DNA from: an uncultured Chromatiales bacterium
GTDB taxonomy: Bacteria; Pseudomonadota; Gammaproteobacteria; Steroidobacterales; BM003
Direction: 5' to 3'
Assembly: GCA_937128475.1 (NCBI GenBank)
Contig: CAKZML010000107.1
Location: forward strand, 1-41,277
DNA: 41,277 nt
In this document: piece by piece, positions 37,134 through 41,277 of the stretch
Numbering within the stretch: the stretch's first letter is position 1
Layout: every line of letters begins with the position of its first letter
Program-made: the position numbers and the translations under genes
Notes under the pieces: model-generated
Told to the model about the DNA's origin: nothing
Databases searched by the model: none
What the model saw: only the letters and a program-made list of their open reading frames with translations

Positions 37134-38726
37134 TCAGGCCCAGTCGGCGTGATCCCGGGTGTCGCTGAAGGTCACATCGGGCCAGCGCTCCTGGGTCAAT
37201 GACAGGTTGACCTGGCTGGGGGCGATATAAACCAGTTGTTGCTTGTGGTCCAACGCCAGGTTGTCATGGGCTTTGCGCTTGAACTCGGCAAATATCTTGG
37301 GATCATCGCATTCCACCCAGCGGGCCCGGTTCACAGGAACACTTTCGAATATGCATTCCACGCCGTACTCATTGCGCAGGCGGAAAGCCACCACTTCAAA
37401 CTGCAACGGTCCCACAGCGCCAAGAATCAGGTTGTTATTGCGCAGTGGGCAAAACAGCTGGGTCGCACCCTCCTCACACAATTGCTCCAGGCCCTTGCGC
37501 AGTTGCTTCAGGCGCAACGGGTCCTTGAGCACCGCACGGCGGAATAGTTCGGGTGCAAAATCCGGGACTCCCTGGAAGGTCAGTCTCTCGCCCTCGGTGA
37601 AAGTATCCCCCACGTTGATGGTGCCGTGGTTGTGCAGCCCGATAATGTCACCGGCATAGGCTTCCTCGGCATTCTGCCGATCAGAGGCCAGGAAGGTGAT
37701 CGCATCCCCTACCCTGATTTCCTTGCCCAGGCGCACATGCTGCATGCGCATGCCCTGGTGATAGCGTCCCGAGCAAAGGCGCATGAAGGCGATGCGATCC
37801 CGGTGAGCCGGATCCATATTCGCCTGGATCTTGAACACGAAGCCGGTCATGGCTTCCTCGGTGGGCAACACTTTGCGCTGGATGCTTTCCCGCGGCTCTG
37901 GCGAGGGCGCCTCGGCGGCGAAGAAATCCAGTAACTCACGCACCCCGAAATTACCCAGGGCGGAACCGAAAAATACCGGGGTCTGCTTGGCAGCCAGGTA
38001 GGCTTCACGATCGTAGTCCGGACATACCTCGGCAACCAGTTCGATTTCCTCGCGCAGGTGAGCTTCCCGATCACCCAGCAATGCCTTTGCCTCCGGTGAG
38101 TGCAAGTCCTCGATGATGGTTTCCTCACCAAGACGGCCCTCCAGGCCCTCCTTGTACTGAACCATGCAATTACGGTGCAAGTGCATCACGCCTTTGAGAT
38201 CGCGGCCCATGCCCAACGGCCAGGTGACCGGGGTACAGCTGATACCCAGCACCTGCTCAATCTCATCGAGCAATTCCAGGGGTTCGCGGCCTTCCCGGTC
38301 CAGCTTGTTCACAAAGGTAATAATCGGCGTATCACGCAGGCGACAGACTTCCATCAGCTTGATGGTTCTGGCCTCTACGCCCTTTGCGCAGTCGATCACC
38401 ATCAAGGCGGCATCCACCGCGGTCAGGGTGCGGTAGGTATCCTCGGAGAAATCCTCATGCCCGGGGGTGTCCAGCAAGTTGAACACGCAATCCGCATAGG
38501 GGAACTGCATGACCGAGGTGGTCACGGAGATGCCTCGCTGCTGCTCCATGGCCATCCAGTCAGAGGTCACGTGGCGGGTAGCCTTGCGTCCCTTGACGGT
38601 TCCGGCCAACTGGATAGCACCACCGAACAACAACAATTTTTCGGTAAGCGTGGTTTTACCAGCATCCGGGTGAGAGATGATGGCAAAGGTCCGGCGGCGT
38701 TTAACTTCCTGCCCAATATTTGGCAT
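37134..38726 (-). CDS. prfC: Peptide chain release factor 3
   Basis: RF3 is a translational GTPase that removes RF1 or RF2 from the ribosome after peptide release. The 530-aa protein matches E. coli RF3 (529 aa). Its G domain shows SHPDAGKTT at residues 18-26, the switch region [24 protein letters not shown] near 93-100 and NKLD near 147-150. The ATG at 38726 ([14 protein letters not shown]) aligns with family N-termini; the open frame continues 104 codons upstream across the intergenic region and antisense to the rimI end, without family similarity. Confidence 0.97.
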   Translation of the reverse strand: MPNIGQEVKRRRTFAIISHPDAGKTTLTEKLLLFGGAIQLAGTVKGRKATRHVTSDWMAMEQQRGISVTTSVMQFPYADCVFNLLDTPGHEDFSEDTYRTLTAVDAALMVIDCAKGVEARTIKLMEVCRLRDTPIITFVNKLDREGREPLELLDEIEQVLGISCTPVTWPLGMGRDLKGVMHLHRNCMVQYKEGLEGRLGEETIIEDLHSPEAKALLGDREAHLREEIELVAEVCPDYDREAYLAAKQTPVFFGSALGNFGVRELLDFFAAEAPSPEPRESIQRKVLPTEEAMTGFVFKIQANMDPAHRDRIAFMRLCSGRYHQGMRMQHVRLGKEIRVGDAITFLASDRQNAEEAYAGDIIGLHNHGTINVGDTFTEGERLTFQGVPDFAPELFRRAVLKDPLRLKQLRKGLEQLCEEGATQLFCPLRNNNLILGAVGPLQFEVVAFRLRNEYGVECIFESVPVNRARWVECDDPKIFAEFKRKAHDNLALDHKQQLVYIAPSQVNLSLTQERWPDVTFSDTRDHADWA

Positions 38727-38796
38727 GTGGGTTCCGTGCAAAAGCGGGGATTCTACCGAATATCGCCTGCTCACTGCGAGCGATAGAGGTGTGGGG

Positions 38797-39270
38797 TCAG
38801 GCCAGAACAAGGTCCCTGGCGAGAATAAGAGCGTCTTCACGATCGCCACTGGAGCGATAGTAGTCCTTACGAATGCCGATTTCGACAAACCCTTCGGATT
38901 CGTACAAGGCAATGGCCGCCTTGTTGCTGGGACGGACCTCAAGAAAGACCGTCTCCGCCTGTTCTGCCCGGAACAAGGCCATGGCATGGCGCAATAACTG
39001 CCGACCAAGGCCCCTGCCGCGCAGCTTGTCGGCCACACACAGGTTCAGCAGATGTCCCTCGTGAACGGCCACCGACACCATGTAATACCCCTGGATGCCG
39101 TCCTCGGTCTCCAGCAGGAAACCGTAGTAACCCATGCGCAGACAGTCGCTAAAGACTAACGGGGTCCAGGGAAAGGCATAGCTGGCTCGCTCCAGTTTCA
39201 CCACCGCTTCCACGTCCTCGGCGGTCATGGGGCGCAAGCTAAGTATGTCCTCGCTACGTACCGCGCTCAC
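38797..39270 (-). CDS. rimI: Ribosomal protein S18-alanine N-acetyltransferase
   Basis: RimI is a GNAT enzyme that acetylates the N-terminal Ala of ribosomal protein S18. The 157-aa protein has the acetyl-CoA loop [10 protein letters not shown] near residues 84-93, [12 protein letters not shown] near 33-44 and the [20 protein letters not shown] block typical of RimI. The start is GTG and overlaps the preceding glycosylase stop by 4 bp (GTGA), so translation is coupled. It lies 70 bp upstream of prfC. Confidence 0.94.
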   Translation of the reverse strand: MSAVRSEDILSLRPMTAEDVEAVVKLERASYAFPWTPLVFSDCLRMGYYGFLLETEDGIQGYYMVSVAVHEGHLLNLCVADKLRGRGLGRQLLRHAMALFRAEQAETVFLEVRPSNKAAIALYESEGFVEIGIRKDYYRSSGDREDALILARDLVLA

Positions 39271-40082
39271 GAGGCAGGCTCACTGCATGACATAGCCAGG
39301 CGCAAATCATCCCATGACTTGCGCTTCTCGCTGGGTTTACGCATCAAGTAGGCGGGATGATAGGTGACCACCACGGGAATAGAGGTGGCGGCGTGCACAT
39401 GGCGTATGCCGCGTAATCTTCCCACTGGAATATCCGTCTCCAGCAAGTGGTGGGCCGCCACGCGCCCCACCGCCAGGATCAGGCTGGGCTTGATCAATTC
39501 GATTTGCCGGACCAGGTAAGACGAACAGGCTGCCAGCTCATCCTTGTGCGGATCCCGATTTTCCGGCGGACGGCACTTGAGCACATTAGTGATAAACACC
39601 TGTTCCCGGGTATGGCCCGCGGCCTTGAGCATGGCGCTGAGCAATTGCCCTGTCGGACCCACAAATGGTTCGCCCTGCTGATCCTCGTCAACTCCGGGAG
39701 CCTCACCCACCACCAGCCATCGCGCCTGCTTGTCACCCACTCCGAATACTGTCTGGGTGCGACTTTCGCACAAGGTGCACTGGCGACAGCCAGCCACTTC
39801 CTCGCGAAAGGAAGTCCACTCGACAGGCTCGCCGTCGTTTCGAACCACTTTGAGCTCGGGTGGTTTCGCAGGTGCCTTTGCCCGGCGTGCCGGAGCAGTC
39901 GCCTCAACAGGGGTGACCGGCAAGGTTACCGGCGCTGGGGCAGGTTCGGGTGTCGGCCGGGGTGTTGGCTCGGGGGCCAGGGACTCCGGAATTTCTTCGG
40001 CCTGGGCAGACCCCTGCCTGGGGACCCAGGCGCGAATTCCCATCGCGTCCAGGTAGGCCAACCGATTGGACGGTCCGGCCAC
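39267..40082 (-). CDS. Uracil-DNA glycosylase, family 4 (Fe-S type)
   Basis: This glycosylase removes uracil from DNA to start base excision repair. The 271-aa protein has an N-terminal helix (RLAYLDAMGIRAWVPR), a long Pro/Ala/Glu-rich linker (residues about 28-75), then the catalytic domain. Cluster cysteines are visible in CRQCTLC (about 98-104), KCRPPENR (about 168-175) and CSSYL (about 185-189). Catalytic-site motifs are GEAPGVDEDQQGEPFVGPTG and the HPAYLM loop near 242-247. The start is GTG with GGAG upstream. It follows pssA by 5 bp and overlaps rimI by 4 bp. Confidence 0.93.
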   Translation of the reverse strand: MAGPSNRLAYLDAMGIRAWVPRQGSAQAEEIPESLAPEPTPRPTPEPAPAPVTLPVTPVEATAPARRAKAPAKPPELKVVRNDGEPVEWTSFREEVAGCRQCTLCESRTQTVFGVGDKQARWLVVGEAPGVDEDQQGEPFVGPTGQLLSAMLKAAGHTREQVFITNVLKCRPPENRDPHKDELAACSSYLVRQIELIKPSLILAVGRVAAHHLLETDIPVGRLRGIRHVHAATSIPVVVTYHPAYLMRKPSEKRKSWDDLRLAMSCSEPAS

Positions 40083-40087
40083 CGGAG

Positions 40088-40870
40088 CTACTGCTCCGAA
40101 TCAGCGGGTGCGCCGCGCTTGCGATTTCGGCGAATCAGCCAGAATATCGGACCCACAGAAGCAAACCCGCCAAACAGGCAGAACAACACCAGCGGCGGGT
40201 TAACGGCGATCAACATGAATATCGCGGGAACCAGCAACAAGGTGGCAAAGGGTACTTTGCCCCCCATGTTGATGTCCTTGAAGCTGTAGTACTTGAAGGT
40301 GCTCACCATCAAGGCGCCGGCCGCAGCGGTGATGAAGAACGCCAGGGCCAGGGCGCCAAGTCCGCTGAGTTCCAGGTCATAGGACAACCACACCATGGCT
40401 GCCACGACACCGGCAGCCGACGGACTGGGTAATCCTTCAAAGTATCGCTTGTCTGCAATCCCCACCCGGGTATTGAAACGCGCCAGCCTCAAGGCTGCGC
40501 CAACGGTATAGAAAAATGCGGCCAGCCAGCCCAGCTTGCCCCAGGCCCAACCATACTCTGCCAGCCGGGCAAGACCCCACTGGTAGACCACGATGGACGG
40601 CGCCAGCCCGAAGCTCACCATGTCAGCGAGGCTATCGTATTCCTTGCCGAAATCACTCTCGGTACTGGTCATGCGGGCAACCCGCCCGTCCAGGCCATCC
40701 ATTACCATGGCGACAAAGATAGCCACGGCGGAATTAGCGAAATTGCCATCTACTGCCGCGATAATGGCGTAAAAGCCCGCGAACAGCCCTGCGGTGGTTA
40801 GCAAATTGGGCAGAAGGTAGATGCCTTTGCCTCGCGCGGCCGAACCATTGTTTTCAGTTTCTTTACTCAT
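40088..40870 (-). CDS. pssA: CDP-diacylglycerol--serine O-phosphatidyltransferase
   Basis: PssA makes phosphatidylserine from CDP-diacylglycerol and serine, the precursor of phosphatidylethanolamine. The 260-aa integral membrane protein has about eight helices and the CDP-alcohol phosphotransferase signature DG-x2-AR-x8-G-x3-D-x3-D, seen at residues 61-83 (DGRVAR, then GKEYDSLAD). This is the membrane-embedded type found in Gram-positive bacteria and many proteobacteria, not the E. coli phospholipase D-like PssA. The ATG at 40870 is preferred to a TTG two codons upstream. It is divergent from proS across 180 bp. Confidence 0.95.
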   Translation of the reverse strand: MSKETENNGSAARGKGIYLLPNLLTTAGLFAGFYAIIAAVDGNFANSAVAIFVAMVMDGLDGRVARMTSTESDFGKEYDSLADMVSFGLAPSIVVYQWGLARLAEYGWAWGKLGWLAAFFYTVGAALRLARFNTRVGIADKRYFEGLPSPSAAGVVAAMVWLSYDLELSGLGALALAFFITAAAGALMVSTFKYYSFKDINMGGKVPFATLLLVPAIFMLIAVNPPLVLFCLFGGFASVGPIFWLIRRNRKRGAPADSEQ

Positions 40871-41050
40871 AGGCAATCATTTTGCCACGCAAAGCCAACA
40901 TTTGGCAGGAAAAGATAGCCCTTTTCCTGGCCCCCGGGCGAGCCCGGGTCAAGACCCTCCCCGACCGGGGATGCTCACCGCGCTGGAGACAACAGCCGTT
41001 GGGCGGATACAATAAGCTCTTTTACCGTCAGCCGGAGCCTAGTCTCGCCC

Positions 41051-41277
41051 ATGCGCTTTTCCCAATTCCCCCTGAACACCCTGAAAGAAGTCCCGGCCGA
41101 TGCCGAGATCATCAGCCACCAGTTAATGCTGCGAGCTGGCCTGATCCGCAAGCTGGCATCCGGCCTGTACAACTGGATGCCCCTGGGCGTTCGGGTATTG
41201 CACAAGGTTGAGCGCATCATTCGCGAAGAAATGAACCGAGCCGGCGCCCTGGAATTATTGATGCCTGCCGTGCAGCC
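41051..41277 (+). CDS. proS: Prolyl-tRNA synthetase, 5' part
   Basis: The first 75 codons of ProS run off the window. The translation [15 protein letters not shown] followed by [20 protein letters not shown] and an [12 protein letters not shown] segment aligns closely with the E. coli ProS N-terminus, including class II motif 1 ([23 protein letters not shown]). The gene is not truncated by mutation; it is cut by the window edge. The start ATG is unambiguous. The upstream 180 bp hold the promoters of proS and pssA, but no clear hexamers were recognised. Confidence 0.95.
   Translation, partial: MRFSQFPLNTLKEVPADAEIISHQLMLRAGLIRKLASGLYNWMPLGVRVLHKVERIIREEMNRAGALELLMPAVQ

Noticed and set aside
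38100-38786. 228-codon open frame on the plus strand
   Set aside because: It is antisense to the G domain of RF3 and shows no protein motifs.
39447-40289. 280-codon open frame on the plus strand
   Set aside because: It spans the antisense of the glycosylase gene and the end of pssA, which are both well supported.

Overview
The window looks like a chromosomal segment of a GC-rich (high fifties by eye), non-enteric gammaproteobacterium. The order queG | nnr-tsaE-amiB-mutL-miaA-hfq-hflX-hflK-hflC-yjeT-purA and the divergent lptFG | pepA-holC-valS block both match Escherichia coli. Several details are more Pseudomonas-like: a short Hfq (81 aa), a MutL carrying endonuclease motifs, a moxR-DUF58-tgpA cluster and a uracil-DNA glycosylase next to rimI. 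I cannot assign a genus from the sequence alone.

Layout. 120-13285 (minus strand) is one long housekeeping run: NAD(P)HX repair (nnr), tRNA t6A synthesis (tsaE), cell-wall amidase (amiB), mismatch repair (mutL), tRNA isopentenylation (miaA), RNA chaperone (hfq), ribosome-splitting GTPase (hflX), the FtsH-modulating HflKC pair, a DUF2065 membrane peptide, purA and an FAD-linked 2-hydroxyacid dehydrogenase. Divergent from it are queG and a cNMP-binding-fold/GGDEF diguanylate cyclase. 15581-19885 (minus) is pcnB-folK-deoxynucleoside kinase-panB-panC. A tRNA-Glu with anticodon CTC sits at 19975-20049 behind a clear promoter.

20050-21380 is a gene-poor, partly AT-rich stretch with two small unassigned proteins and many inverted repeats. 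It is followed by an RDD membrane protein, lptG-lptF (minus), and pepA-holC-small protein-valS (plus), closed by a strong intrinsic terminator. Next comes the envelope-associated moxR-DUF58-tgpA set, a UMF1-type MFS transporter, and a lower-GC gene for a membrane-anchored protein with a YheO-type PAS domain. A DapA/NanA-family lyase follows. The right end holds pssA-udg-rimI and, separated by about 70 bp, prfC, all on the minus strand, plus the first 75 codons of proS running off the window.

No CRISPR array, insertion sequence, prophage or defence system was seen. The least explained material is the YheO-PAS membrane protein at 35119-35937, the AT-rich segment bounded by inverted repeats between tsaE and amiB, and the repeat-rich interval downstream of tRNA-Glu. 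The rest is largely conserved housekeeping DNA.
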